DNA of 64,000 bases from Eustoma russellianum (taxonomy: Eukaryota; Streptophyta; Magnoliopsida; Gentianales; Gentianaceae): assembly GCA_036186865.1 (NCBI GenBank), contig AP025062.1:13206940-13270939 (forward strand), read 5' to 3'. The notes beneath the pieces were generated by a model. That model was not told the DNA's origin, ran no database searches, and was given only the letters and a program-made list of their open reading frames with translations. Below, piece after piece: positions 11,065-21,608 of this stretch. The position numbers and the translations under genes were made by a program. Position 1 is the first letter of the stretch. Each line of letters begins with the position of its first letter.

Positions 11065-13059
11065 TGTCCTTGGTACAACATTTTTATGAATTGATAATAA
11101 TCTGTTACAAAATACCATTATGTCTGTAAACTTCCAGAAGGCTGTGAAGAGCCTTCGTCATAAACTGAAATCTTCTCATTTAAGTGGCTATGAAGAGCTT
11201 TGGCTTAGTGTCAAAATCTTTTTTGATAGGCTAAGAAGAGCCTTGGCATAGATGGTTTCAAATTATTTACTAAACATTGGAGAGATAGAGGCAAATGCCA
11301 CAAGTTCCTTTGAGGAAGATCCAATAATGACTACAAACTACAAATGTCTTCAAACAGGCTGTTGAGCCTTCAAATACTGCAAGATTGCATCAACTCTGCC
11401 AGATGCCTTTCTTGTCAGACTTATTGATCCATCAACAGGGACGACTGGAAGTTTATGAGGCTGACACCCAAGCATATACCTACATTTCTTGTTCCTTTGA
11501 TGGGTGGAGATGATGATGATAAGGTCAGGGTAGTACAGACTCCTTTTTTGTTCAAGGGATAAATACATTGCTCCAAACAATATTTGGAACGCGATTGCCT
11601 GTTGTTATTGGATGATCTTGGGCATATATGGTACTCATAGTTTCTATTATACATGATACTTGATTGGAATCACTGATCCTCATGCTAGATTTCTGAACAG
11701 AATGCTAGCGATACAGGGTGCACTTGTTGCATCAAGTGTGCTGAATATCAATTTGTTGCAAGTTTTCCATCCCTTGTTCCCATGGTGACTTATGAAACGT
11801 TTTTAATCATGGGTTAATTAATCTTTTAAAGTATTGATCCTCGGCAATGAATTGAATACATCACAGTACATCATGGATGTGGTTGAATTCATGCAAATCA
11901 TGTATACCTTGACAATTGTTTCAGAATATAATTGACACTGAGGAACCTGTGCAAAGGAGAGCATCTTACATGTTGATATAAAGCATTTGTTATAGCATCC
12001 TGTTTATTGTTGGCCTTGGTTGCCCTTGTGATTGGCCGTTTATATGGCGATTTGCCCTTATTTCTTGTTTTATTCATCTCAACTGCTATTTCTGTTTTTA
12101 TGCTACTCAGTGTTCTTTATTGTTAATATCTACGTCTTGTTGAAATAACATAAACATATGCTTATGGTTTCTGAAACTCTGTGGCTTCTAAGTATTTTTA
12201 CTTATAGGCTGTTCTCTTATAGGGATCAAAATTGTGGAATCGTAGTCTCAGTCACCCTAAAAGATACATTCTTACAAAAGCTCAAAGTGTGCAAGACTGA
12301 ATACTCTCACTTGGAACCAAAGTGGTTCTTTCATTTCCGTGTAAATGTAAGTTTTTTTTTACTAAAGAAAGTAGTGACCTTGGCTTATTTTTTATTACAT
12401 GCTCAGATGACAAACTTTAGAACCCATATTATGTACAAACTGATTAATGATTTGTCGCTGAGCATAATAGACTAAGCACGAGAACAACTTGGTCATAACA
12501 CATTGCTGGAAGGAATTCTAAACAGAGGTACTATTTGGTGCATAATAAAGCTCTAATGTTTACATATGATTACACAAATGAGAAGTATATTGTCAAGACT
12601 ACCTTCTGCCTTAATATAACACTTCATTACTGTATTTACTGAACTTTCTGTTCATAAGGTTTAGATACTAATTCTATGCTTCCTGAATAATGTGTTTACC
12701 TCATTTATTTCTGGTACGGTTCCTATGAATACTAGATCATATGCATGCGTTCGTATAATGAACTCCTTATTTTTAGTCTGTGTACTAACAATTTTGGCTG
12801 CAGGTGACACTCTTCATATATGTGAACCAAGAATGACAACTCACTATACCCTGCAGGATCAAGGATATTCATTTTTGCAGGAATTACAACGTGCAGGAGT
12901 TTATTGTTTACTAACAAATTGAAACAGGAATATTTCATTTGCAGGTCTAAGGCATGCTGTGTTTCAACTCCAAAAGTTCTTTATACTAACTTCTTATGCA
13001 GGGCTTGGAGTGATCGTCCGAATGATTCTTCTTTTGTTCACAGTGTAGGCCAACTCCGA
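11065..13059. other. Unassigned non-coding stretch
   Basis: About 2 kb, AT-rich, with only short open frames. A short translatable stretch near 11121-11250 and another near 12800-12920 look vaguely exon-like, but I recognise no family and see no consistent splice structure. It may be the intron or 5' part of the LINE target or an old decayed gene. Confidence 0.35.
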
Positions 13060-13113
13060 GATAATTACCCACGACCTGATGGTTTTACTGTTGAATTTTT
13101 TAAGGAAAACTGA
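13060..13113 (+). pseudogene. LINE reverse transcriptase fragment 1 (5')
   Basis: The plus strand encodes a stretch with the plant LINE signature P-R-P-D-G-F-T-V-E-F-F-K, the GPDGF motif at the start of the reverse transcriptase domain. It stops abruptly at 13113, where Sirevirus-like element D begins. About 50 RT codons that should follow are missing before the LINE resumes at 21031, so a deletion accompanied or followed the insertion. Confidence 0.7.
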
Positions 13114-14450
13114 GACTTAGGTGGAAAGGAGTTCATAAATGTTTCTAGCGATTTTAAGCGGTTCTGGAACGTCGTATAGCCTTTTTCCAAATCATCTATA
13201 CGAACAGCCTCTTTTGTTAAGTCTTCCCCCCATTGATCGAGATAACGATGTAAATCATTGATCTCAACCTCTGCATCAAATGGAAGTTCAGAACCACTAT
13301 CTTCTTCCATAGGAGCCTTTCCTTTGTCAATTCTAGAGGTAGGACTTGGAGGATTAGGTTGGGGTTCAACGGTTGGCTCAGTGGGGTGTGGAGGTATTTC
13401 CGGCTCATTCTCAGCTTCATCTTCCTCCGGGTCTGGAGCACCACCCCGTCGTTGCGCTTCCTTTCTTGACTTGAGAATTTGCTGGATGTTAGACTTTGTG
13501 TAATAATCCTTATTCGTAATAGCCTCTTCGTATTCATCATCCAATACCAAATTTGCATTTCTCAATAATCTATATATCAGATTACTGTAAGGAAGTGCCT
13601 TCGATTTCTTGGTAACTGCCTCCAACACGTTTTCAAAGAATACTTCTCCAAAGTTTACCTGCTCTCTCCTGGCTATGCGGTATGTGATGTAGAAGCCTAG
13701 GTTGCTTGGAAGTTTGGCTGATTTTGCATTTACACAGAAAGTGACTATTGCAAGCAAAACTCTGTAAATCAAAGGCATATCATTTGTGTTTTTCGTAGGG
13801 TGAAAGCCAAGAAAGGTTTTGACTTCATTCTCAGTCACTTGGTATTTGTGAAAGTCCCACTTCCAAGGATCGAAATCCTTGAATCCCTCATTAGGTGTAC
13901 CAAGAATATCATTAATTTGTGCGGTGTGAAAGGAGACCACTTGACCATCAATAACCGAATTTAGAGAAAATGGATCTCCATTTAGGTAGTCAATCCAAAA
14001 CTTGGCATAAAACAACCGGGTATAACGAGTAGACATTGAACCTATCTCAGAGGAATCCCATAGAAACATTCAGTTTTGAGCATACAACAAATCAATTATA
14101 GGTTTCAATTCTGCATTGCTCAAAATGTCCTCAATTTTGAACAGTTTTGATGGAATAGTAGACCTATTGCTACTTTCCCATTCTGTGAATAATAATTGAG
14201 CTCTCTAAGATATATGAGTGTATATACCTGATCCTAGAGGTGTAGCCAGTGCATTCTCATATTCTCCAATTTTAAGCCAAGGGAAATTTCGAGTATGAAG
14301 ACTTTCTCTGACCTCACGGATTAGGTGTTCTTGAGATGGCTCTGGTTGCTTCCGCAATCCTGCTGTCCTTGAGCCCGTTGGAACATGTGGTTGACTTTCT
14401 CCTTGAGATGTTCTCTTCCTCTTCGAATGATTTTTTGTTCTTGGGGCCAT
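13114..14450 (-). pseudogene. Third ORF of element D, putative plant transposon protein family
   Basis: The frame starts at the MAPRTKNH methionine at 14450, downstream of pol, where Sireviruses carry an extra 3' ORF. The translation resembles the plant-specific 'putative plant transposon protein' domain (Transposase_32, PF20167, recalled from family knowledge): a basic serine/lysine-rich N-terminus, then a globular region with YTRLFYAKFWIDYL and IYRVLLAIV segments, then an acidic and proline-rich tail and a coiled-coil-like end. Two in-frame stops (14205-14207 and 14070-14072) split it. The C-terminus is lost at the deletion junction, and the open frame then runs into antisense LINE sequence. 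Its function in these elements is unknown; an envelope-like role has been proposed for some Sirevirus third ORFs, but nothing here proves it. Confidence 0.65.
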
Positions 14451-14660
14451 GAGAAGATTAGGTCGCGAAATTCTTGAATATGGTGATGGATTTTGAGGAA
14501 TATGTGTGGATTTAGACAATATTGAAGAGAAAAATGAGGCTTGAGCAAGAGTTTTGCAATTTGGGAATCGAAGGTTGTGTTTTTCGCCTGAGAGGTTTTA
14601 GGGTTCGAAGTATTGAAATGAAGAAATGAGGGTTTTTGCAGTTTTTATAAACCCTGTCCC

Positions 14661-14780
14661 GATGACATCGATCGATCGATGTCAGGGACTTCGATCGATC
14701 GATGTCCTGAACATCGATCGATCGATGTCTTTATAGACATCAGTCTCTGAGTTTTTCACATAGATCGATCTATGTGTGCA
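14661..14780. repeat. Palindromic GACATCGATCGATCGATGTC cluster, internal copy
   Basis: Three close copies of a 20-bp palindrome lie between the pol stop and the third ORF, followed by a diverged copy (ACATAGATCGATCTATGT). The same palindrome recurs in the LTR of the same element at 20590-20905. Its position upstream of the third ORF suggests a cis-regulatory role. Confidence 0.85.
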
Positions 14781-14810
14781 GATTTCTGCAATTTTGACAT
14801 TTTTAACCCT

Positions 14811-17800
14811 TTAATCATTGTTTATCATTCCTAATCTTGTTCTAATTGATTCGAATGTCTCGGTGGGAAGGGATTTGGTAAAAATATCCGCTAGTTGGTC
14901 ATTTGTTGGAATGAACTCAACGCATACCAATCCTTTTTGAATGCAATCTCTTATGAAGTGATGCCTCACTTCAATGTGTTTTGTTCTACTATGATGAACC
15001 GGGTTTTGTGCTATACTTATGGCTGAGGTATTGTCACATAGGATGGGAACTTTTTCAAACTTAACATTATAATCGTTCAAGGTGTTGATCATCCAAAGTA
15101 GTTGTGCACAACACGAAGCGGCCGATACATATTCGGATTCCGCCGTGGAAAGTGACACACTATTTTGTTTCTTGGAAAACCAAGAAACTAAGTAATCTCC
15201 AAGGAATTGACATGTCCCGGAGGTGCTTTTCCTATCAACAAGATTTCCGGCATAGTCGGAGTCACTATATCCTCTTAGATCAAAACAGCCATTTTTGGGA
15301 TAAAACAATCCGAAGTTCAGAGTTCCTTTTAAATACCTAAAAATTCGTTTAATAGCGACTAAATGCGATTCCTTAGGCATACTTTGAAATCTGGCGCATA
15401 AGCACACAGCATGCAAAATATCTGGCCTACTAGCGGTCAAATAAAGTAAACTACCAATCATACCCCTATACTTTGTTACCTCAACCGGCTTTCCTTTTTC
15501 GTCTTTGTCAAGCTTTGTACTTGTGCTCATCGGAGTGCTCACACTTCTTCCATCCTCGAATTTGTACTTCTTGAGCAAATCCTTTGTGTACTTTGTTTGA
15601 GATATGTACACTCCATCTTGAGTTTGCTTGATTTGTAGACCAAGGAAGTAGTTGAGTTCACCCATCATGCTCATTTCAAATTCTCATTCCATCAATTTTG
15701 CAAAATGCTCACAAAGAGAATCGTTAGTAGCACCAAATATAATATCATCCACATAAATTTGAACAAGCAATTGATGGTTTCCTTGTTCTTCAATAAAAAG
15801 AGTAGTGTCGACTTTTCCTCTTGAAAACTCGTTCTCAAGTAGGAAGTTACTTAACCTATCATACCAAGCCCTAGGAGCTTGTTTAAGTCCATAAAGGGCC
15901 TTTTTTGAGTTTAAAAACATGATTTGGATAATCATGATTTTCAAACCCCGGAGGTTGAGCTACATAGACCTCTTCTTGAATTATTCCTTTCAAGAATGCG
16001 GATTTCACATCCATTTGATATAGTTTGAAATCCTTATAGCATGCATATGCTAATAGCATCCTAATAGCTTCTAACCTAGCTACGGGGGCGAAAGTTTCAT
16101 CATAGTCTATGCCTTCCTCTTGCCTATAGCCTTGGGCTACTAATCTAGCTTTATTTCTAGTGATGTTTCCGTTATCATCCATTTTATTTCTAAATACCCA
16201 TTTAGTGCCAATTACGGGATGATCACTAGGTTTAGTAACTAATTCCCAAACATCACTTCTTTCAAATTGATTTAATTCTTCTTGCATAGCCAATACCCAA
16301 TCTTCATCATTTATTGCCTCCTTTATGTTTTTAGGCTCAACTTGTGAAATAAAAGCATTTTCATTGAATTTTCTCCTTGTCATTATGCCTTGGCTAGTTT
16401 CACCTAATATCAACTCTTTAGGGTGATCTTTCCTATACTTATATGAATCCGGTAAATTTGAGGTATCTCCTCCTACTTCTTCATTTTCAACCTTAAGTTC
16501 AAGTGGATCAATCCTAAGGTCAATAACAATATTACCTTTTGGATTCTCAAATTTCTCTATATGGCTTACTTCAATTATTTGATCATCATCATCGTCATCA
16601 TTAATGTTTGATTTGTCCTCATTGAGTTCATTAAATTTTACATGAATTGATTCTTCAACTTTCATGCTTCTTTTATTATATACTCTAAATGCCTTTGCTA
16701 TTTTGAGCATAACCCATAAAGATTCCTTCATCCGCTTTGAAGTCGAGTTTATCCAAATTATCTTTGGTGTTAAGTATAAATCACTTACAACCAAAAACCT
16801 TGAAATAACCAATATTTGGTACTCTACCTTTCCAAAGCTCATAAGGAGTCTTTTTTGAGAAATGGTCTCAAATAAACTCTATTTATCACATGACAAGCGG
16901 TATTTACCGCTTCGGCCCAAAAATATTTGGGTAACTCAAATTCGTTTAGCATGGCTCTACTCATTTCTTGAAGTGTTCTATTCTTCCTTTCCGCAACACC
17001 ATTTTGTTGAGGAGTTCTTGGAGCTGAGAAATTGTGTCCATACCCCTTGGATACACAAAATTCTTGAAATTCTCCATCAAACTCACCACCTCTATCACTT
17101 CTAATTTCCTTAATTGTGTCCTCTCTTTGATTTTCTAATCTTTTACAAAGCTTTATAAATTCTTGGCATGCATCATTCTTTTTAGCTAAGAACATTACCC
17201 AAATGTACCTAGAGAAGTCATCTACCACCACAAAGGTGTAATGTTTTCCACTTAGACTTGCTGTACCAATATCCCCATACAAATCCATATGAAGCAATTG
17301 TAGGGGTTTGGTGGTGGAGATTTCACTTTTGGGTTTGAAGCTTGTTTTAACAAGCTTTGCCTTTTGACAAGTGTCACATAAGCCATGGTTTTCGAAATTT
17401 AATTTTGGAAGACCTTGGACTTTTTCATTTTTGCAAATTTCTTTGAAATTCTTAAAACTAATGTGTCCAAGTCGTCTATGCCATAGTTGAGTCAAATCAT
17501 TTTTGGCAACTAGGCAAGAAACATTTTGTGATATCAAATCATGTGTGCTAAATTTGTAAACATCATTTTTACGAATAGCTTCAAAAACAATCTTATCGTT
17601 CTTTTTCACAACACATTTTCTTTTCACAAACTCAATTTGAAAATTAGCATCACATAGTTGGCTAACACTTATCAAATTATACTTAAGCCCTTCTACATAT
17701 AGTACATTATTAATAGTAAAGGAAGAATTACCAATTTCTCCATGTCCAAGGATTTTGGCTCTCCCATTGCCAAAATGCACCGTTCCACCATCTTGGAGCT

Positions 17801-17930
17801 TGAGTTTGGTGAACAGCGTCTTGTCTCCGGTCATGTGAGTTGAACATCCGCTGTCCATAAGCCATTTGGTTCCTTCTTCTTTGGCTACTCCATTTATCTT
17901 GAGAGCCTACAAAACCAAAAGATGTATGCA
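14811..17930 (-). pseudogene. Element D pol (protease, integrase, RT, RNase H), frameshifted
   Basis: The minus strand carries the complete copia pol order. Motifs include DSGCSTHMTG of the protease, LWHRRLGHISF, HMDLYGDIG and SDRGGEFDGEF of the integrase, ARLVAQGYRQ and YVDDIIFG of the RT, and GYSDSDYAG and SLSTAESEYV of RNase H. It is broken by at least four lesions: an extra base in an A-run near 16850, an extra G near 16695, a frameshift near 15890 at the LKKALYGLKQ motif, and a TGA at 15684-15686. The protease frame lies just downstream of the gag stop. The product would be non-functional. Confidence 0.92.
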
Positions 17931-17970
17931 TTGGTACCCTTTGATGGTTGGGTCCTTTAGGGTTAGTTTT

Positions 17971-19608
17971 TCAACCCTTAGGCTTCCAAACATATGTGCT
18001 TTCAAATCGAGCTCTACATGCTTTCTTTACATGTCCTAGTTTGTTGCAATAAAAACAAGTGGGTACATGTTTTGGCTTGGAAGATGATGAATTTTGTTGT
18101 GTCTTTCTATTGTTTGCCTTTTTCTTTAAGGGCTTAGGTTTAATAGAAGAAGAAGATGAGTTAAATCCTAAACCGGATTTATCATTTCCAATTCTTTGAT
18201 TTCCAAGTAGTATGTCTAAGTTGTTTTTACCATTTGTTAGTCTTTGTAAGTCTAACTTTAGTTTCTCGCATTCTTTTCTAATTTCTTCATTTTCAAGAAC
18301 TACGGTTTCATGCATGGTAAGTATGATATCATGCTCTTGAAACATCAAAATATTTTTGTCATGTAAGCTCTTATTTTCAAAAATGCATTTCTTGAATTCT
18401 TTCTTTAAATGCTTATACTTCAAATTTAATTTCTCAAAGTCATCTTGCAAATCTCCTATTTCATCATGCAAATTTGAAGGGTTAGGATTTACCTCAAGGT
18501 CATCTTCAATCGCCATAAGACAAGTATGTTGAAACTTTGGATTGTCAACCATTGCCACAAGTCCAACACCTTGATCTTCACTCTCTTCTCCTTCCGATTC
18601 CGAAAGAAGATCATCCCACGTGGTTACCTCTGCATTGAGGGCTTTCTTCTTTTGAGGAAAAACCTTCTTCTCTTGCTTTTGCGGCTCTTTTACGTGGCAA
18701 TCGGCAATGAAGTGACCGGGTCGACCACATCTATAGCAATTTTCACTTGCTTCCTTTTCTTTAGATGGTTTCTTGAAAAACTTTCTTGCTTGAGCTTTGT
18801 TTCTAGTTGCCATTCTTCTAAATTTTCTTACTAGAAGGGCAACTTCCTCATCCGATTCATCGGACTCTACCACCAATCCTTTGTGTGATGTTTGTGTAGG
18901 CTTGATGGGATTCATCCTATTTTGTTCATCAATAAGAATTTCATGAGTAAGAAGATTACCGGATAGCTCATCAAAGGTAAGAGTCTTGAGATTCTTTGAT
19001 TCGGTGATGGCGGTGACTTTGGGTGTCCATTCTCTTGGTAAAGAGTTGAGGAGTTTTGAGACAAGATCTTCATTTGAGATTTTCTTGTCAACCATGGAGA
19101 GTTGATTCACTATTCGTGTGAATCGATCGATTGTCTCCTCAATCTTCTCATCGCTTTTCATTCCGAACATCTCATACTCTTTCATGAGCATGAGTCTTTT
19201 GGCCATTCTTACTTGCTCAGTTCCTTCATGTATCATTTCAAGCCTTTTCCATGCCTCATGGGCTGTTTCAAGACCTTGGAGTCTAATGAGCTCAGTGGTG
19301 GTAAGAGCACTTGAGAGAATGTCAAAAGCTTTGCCATTGATGGCGAAATTTATCTTCTCTTCGTCGGTGTAGTCATCCTCATCTTTGAACATTGATTCTC
19401 CTTTTGAGTTGGTAATCATAGGAACTTCAATTCCTTTGACAACAGCTCTCCATATATCAAATCCACAGCCTTTCAAATGATTGATCATTCGAAATTTCCA
19501 TAAAGAATAGTTTTGGGCATCAAACATAGGAGCTTTAGTGTTTGATCCGGAAAATAGTGCAGTAGGCTTAGGAGATGAAGAGGTTGAGGTTGAGGTTGTC
19601 ATTGCCAT
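17971..19608 (-). CDS. Element D gag, open reading frame
   Basis: An open frame of about 545 codons encodes a Sirevirus-type gag. I start it at the MAMTTSTS methionine at 19608, about 50 bases after the PBS; a further in-frame ATG at 19647 lies closer to the PBS. The N-terminal half matches the plant UBN2/DUF4219 capsid-like region (LFSGSNTKAPMFDAQNYSLW, then WKRLEMIHEGTEQVRMAKR). Two zinc knuckles follow, CYRCGRPGHFIADC at about residue 290 and CFYCNKLGHVKKAC at about residue 517, separated by an acidic stretch and a predicted coiled coil. It would form the particle shell and bind genomic RNA. The frame is still open although the pol behind it is broken. Confidence 0.85.
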   Translation of the reverse strand: MAMTTSTSTSSSPKPTALFSGSNTKAPMFDAQNYSLWKFRMINHLKGCGFDIWRAVVKGIEVPMITNSKGESMFKDEDDYTDEEKINFAINGKAFDILSSALTTTELIRLQGLETAHEAWKRLEMIHEGTEQVRMAKRLMLMKEYEMFGMKSDEKIEETIDRFTRIVNQLSMVDKKISNEDLVSKLLNSLPREWTPKVTAITESKNLKTLTFDELSGNLLTHEILIDEQNRMNPIKPTQTSHKGLVVESDESDEEVALLVRKFRRMATRNKAQARKFFKKPSKEKEASENCYRCGRPGHFIADCHVKEPQKQEKKVFPQKKKALNAEVTTWDDLLSESEGEESEDQGVGLVAMVDNPKFQHTCLMAIEDDLEVNPNPSNLHDEIGDLQDDFEKLNLKYKHLKKEFKKCIFENKSLHDKNILMFQEHDIILTMHETVVLENEEIRKECEKLKLDLQRLTNGKNNLDILLGNQRIGNDKSGLGFNSSSSSIKPKPLKKKANNRKTQQNSSSSKPKHVPTCFYCNKLGHVKKACRARFESTYVWKPKG

Positions 19609-19656
19609 GATCTTTAACCTTGCTACTTGCAAAGATAGGCCAAGCAATCAAGGTTA

Positions 19657-19669
19657 GGCTCTGATACCA
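19657..19669 (-). promoter_or_regulatory. tRNA-Met primer-binding site of element D
   Basis: The minus strand reads TGGTATCAGAGCC two bases inside the LTR edge, the standard initiator-methionine tRNA primer site of plant copia elements. It is a useful contrast to copia A, B and C, which lack it. Confidence 0.95.
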
Positions 19670-19671
19670 AT

Positions 19672-21030
19672 TGTTAGGTCCGAAATACACTCTAGAGGGG
19701 GGGTGAATATAGTGTTTGGCTATTTTGCGGAATTTTCTCGTTTGCTCAACTCAAAAAGGATATTCAAAATCAGAGCAAGAATGGGAGATGAGAAGTAGTG
19801 AATGAGTACACCGGATATAGAGTGGTTCGAATCATAAATGATTCTACTCCACTACCACTTTGTTTCCAAAGTGGATTTTCAACAACTACTCTTTTTATTA
19901 TGAACAATAAGAACAACCACAGCAACACTTACACTAACACTTTAGTGTAAGTCACAACAACAGCAACTTCTTGCACAACACACTTGTGCAACCACAACAA
20001 CTACAGCTATTAGCAAGAACAACTTCTCGCTTCCTCACAACTTCAACAAAAGTTCCCTCAAGAACTTCTCACAGTGGGTTGAAGAAATATGGTAAGGATC
20101 ACACTTTCTCACAAGTCTAAGCACAAGCAAGATATCAAATATTTATGGTTCCTCTTGTGCTTGACTCTTTTTCTCTCAATATACAATAATGAAGATCAAA
20201 GAAAAGCTAGACAAGCTTTAAACAAATTTACAAGTATGAGAGAAATATACAACAATGGAAAATGAAGCTAGATGATGTTGAAAGTGTGTAATTGCTTCAT
20301 CCAAGCCTCCTCTATTTATAGATGAAGTTCACCACGTTTTTGAGACTCTCCACCAAGTCTTCATCTTCAAAAATGTCAAGATAATGCCCAAATAGTCTCT
20401 AGCCACCCTATGGAGTGATTTGATCTTGGATAGCCACCCTAGAGAATCTTAGACATGTATACAATAGTCAAGGAAGCATGTAATAAGTTAGGTTAAAGTC
20501 CACAAGAAGTTTGAAGAAGATTGGAAAGAGAAAACCTTAAAAATCAACCTTGGATTTTATTCTAACGTTCAAAAAATTTGAATTCTGGAGGACATCGATC
20601 GATCGAAGTCCCTGAAAGGAGAGATCGATGTCCTCAGAAGATTTTCAAAAATCCTGCACTGCATGACATCGATCGATCGATGTCAGGGGCTGAAGTGACA
20701 TTGATCGATCGATGTCACCTGGTTTAGAGACTGAAGTACTCAGTTCAACATCGATCGATCGAAGTCAGGGGATGAAGTGACATCGATCGATCGATGTCCT
20801 TGTGGTTGAGGGTTCGATGTCCTCAGACAGACATCGATCGATCGATGTCAGGGGCTGAAGTACATCGATCGATCGATGTCCCCAGTTTGAGAGATCGATG
20901 TCAACCAGTGACTTCCAATCTCAACCATCTTTGGACATAATGTGTTTTGCCCATCTTGCATCGAATATTAAACATAATTTCAACTCATTCAAAACATCTT
21001 TTCATCATCAAAACATTTTACAACTTAACA
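19672..21030 (-). repeat. 5' LTR of element D, 1359 bp
   Basis: On the minus strand the LTR starts TGTTAAGTTG (right edge at 21030) and ends GGACCTAACA next to the PBS. The right edge is set by the resumption of LINE coding sequence at 21031. No second LTR is present for comparison. The outer 300 bp contain the palindrome cluster described separately. Confidence 0.85.
20590..20905. repeat. Palindromic ATCGATCGATCGAT cluster in the LTR of element D
   Basis: About seven copies of a GACATCGATCGATCGATGTC-like palindrome, plus three half-copies (ATCGATGTC), lie within 315 bp in the U3 side of the LTR, near 20594, 20667, 20698, 20749, 20780, 20830 and 20862. Several are followed by CAGGGGCTGAAGT, so the real repeat unit is about 30 bp. 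Palindromic LTR motifs have been reported for Sireviruses; this exact sequence is not one I recall. Confidence 0.9.
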
Positions 21031-21608
21031 GTAATGTATATTACAAAGTTATTTTTATGATCCTAGTTAACAGGTTGAAACCTTTATGAAACTGCACAGT
21101 TGATGAGAATCAATATGCCTTCATACATGGTAGAACAATCCAGGATAGCATACTTTTAATGCATGATTTGGTTAAAAGATGCCAAAAAAGCAGAGTTCCA
21201 TGTAGTTGTGCTATCAAGGTAGATATTGTGAAGGCATTTGATACTGTCAAGCGGGACTACCTGATGAATATCTTAGGCAGATGAACTTCCCAGAGAGGTT
21301 TATGAACTGGATCTTTCTCTTTAACTCTACTTCTTCATTTTCTATAGCTAGCAACTTCAAGGCCTCTATGAAACTTAGGGTACGATGATCCTCTTTCCCC
21401 TGTCTGTTTATACTGGTTATGAAGGGTTTCAATCAGATACGGTTCATTTTAGCCATTGCAGATGAACAATATGTGAAAACCATAAAAGACACAAAAATAA
21501 TTTGACTGTCTTTCTAGTTTAAAACCTAACTTTCAAAATTGCGAATTATTTGCTTCTAGAATTACCAATTGAAAGAAACTTGCCTTTCTGCCTTACTTAG
21601 GATCCTAG
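21031..21608 (+). pseudogene. LINE reverse transcriptase fragment 2 (middle)
   Basis: Translation with several frameshifts gives plant LINE RT blocks in order: NVYYKVI...LVNRLKP, then NQYAFIHGRTIQDSILL, then IKVDIVKAFDTVKRDYL, then DPLSPCLFILVMKGF, and finally a degraded LKPN...CELF. The FADD-box region is missing or decayed. The fragment ends at TAGGATCCTAG, where the LTR-like insertion at 21609 begins. Confidence 0.85.

Larger units (their letters stand above)
13114..21030 (-). mobile_element. Sirevirus-like copia element D, 3' LTR lost
   Basis: On the minus strand the order is 5' LTR (21030-19672), PBS, gag, pol and a third ORF, the layout of Sirevirus-type copia elements. The left end stops at 13113/13114, fused to LINE sequence inside the third ORF. 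No copy of the LTR is found on that side, so the 3' LTR, the polypurine tract and the end of the third ORF were deleted together with part of the LINE target. The right edge is clear because LINE coding sequence resumes at 21031. Confidence 0.88.

Noticed and set aside
13065..13113. C-terminal residues of the element D third ORF
   Set aside because: This end of the open frame is antisense LINE sequence past the deletion junction, not native protein.
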